Below, piece after piece: positions 63,952-64,000 of a stretch of DNA of 64,000 nucleotides (the first letter of the stretch is position 1; each line of letters starts with the position of its first letter). The translations under genes were made by a program, and so were the position numbers. Under the pieces are notes generated by a model, which saw nothing but the letters and a program-made list of their open reading frames with translations, searched no databases and was not told the DNA's origin. Source of the DNA: Janthinobacterium sp. PAMC25594 (GTDB lineage Bacteria; Pseudomonadota; Gammaproteobacteria; Burkholderiales; Burkholderiaceae_D); assembly GCF_019443505.1 (NCBI RefSeq), contig NZ_CP080377.1, positions 4,526,001 through 4,590,000 of the forward strand, in the 5' to 3' direction.

Positions 63952-64000
63952 TTACACGATCCCCTTCCTGCGTTCCCACACGGCGCTGCCGACGAAAATG
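63952..64000 (-). CDS. 3' end of a gene beyond the window
   Basis: The minus strand from the window edge reads IFVGSAVWERRKGIV followed by TAA at 63,954-63,952. It would be the C-terminus of a gene that starts outside the window and converges on the anti-sigma gene. Only about 15 codons are visible, so the identity cannot be judged. Confidence 0.35.
   Translation of the reverse strand, partial: IFVGSAVWERRKGIV

Overview
The window joins an AT-rich, mosaic accessory region (about 1-25,400) to GC-rich, gene-dense chromosome (about 25,420-64,000). The core gene content and order (trmB, galE, gdhA, recQ, uppP, a pcm-like gene with rhodanese and tolC, nadK-recN, hemH, grpE-dnaK-dnaJ), its high GC and its repeat types fit a betaproteobacterium of the Oxalobacteraceae, such as Janthinobacterium or Duganella. 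That assignment is inferred from recognised proteins, not from a search.

Accessory region. A peptide-export locus (1,163-6,954, all minus strand) encodes a double-glycine-leader precursor, a TraB/GumN (Tiki-superfamily) protein, an HlyD-type adaptor, a C39 peptidase-ABC exporter and a small two-helix membrane protein. It looks like a class II microcin system with an unexpected protease-like partner. It lies between two diverged direct copies (1-363 and 8,164-8,526) of a small gene and its conserved leader. IS21 and IS3 remnants sit next to the left copy. A mobile-element core follows: tandem repeats and two large perfect hairpins (8,737-9,032), a primase-helicase replication protein, several unknown genes and a tyrosine integrase (15,590-16,729). 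Further cargo comprises two zinc-ribbon membrane proteins, a palindrome-flanked HTH regulator, a GIY-YIG nuclease, an H-NS-like protein, and a DGQHR-domain gene whose partner is split by an IS481-family element with an exact 6-bp target duplication.

Core region. tRNA-Gly(CCC) with its own promoter marks the junction. Blocks after it are: trmB; galE and gdhA converging on a shared terminator, with a HypT-like LysR regulator; recQ coupled to an unknown gene; uppP; a DeoR regulator with an MFS transporter; a DUF2807 lipoprotein; a TetR gene with a palindromic operator; pcm-like, rhodanese and tolC; a LysR gene divergent from a YdcZ-type transporter; gloA and osmC; nadK-recN behind a near-consensus LexA box; hemH; grpE-dnaK-dnaJ behind a sigma-32 promoter; carbonic anhydrase; a TauD-like dioxygenase with a NitT/TauT-type ABC transporter; an ArgP-like regulator; PBP1A; a TRIC/YicG protein; a secreted beta-propeller protein; and an ECF sigma/anti-sigma pair.
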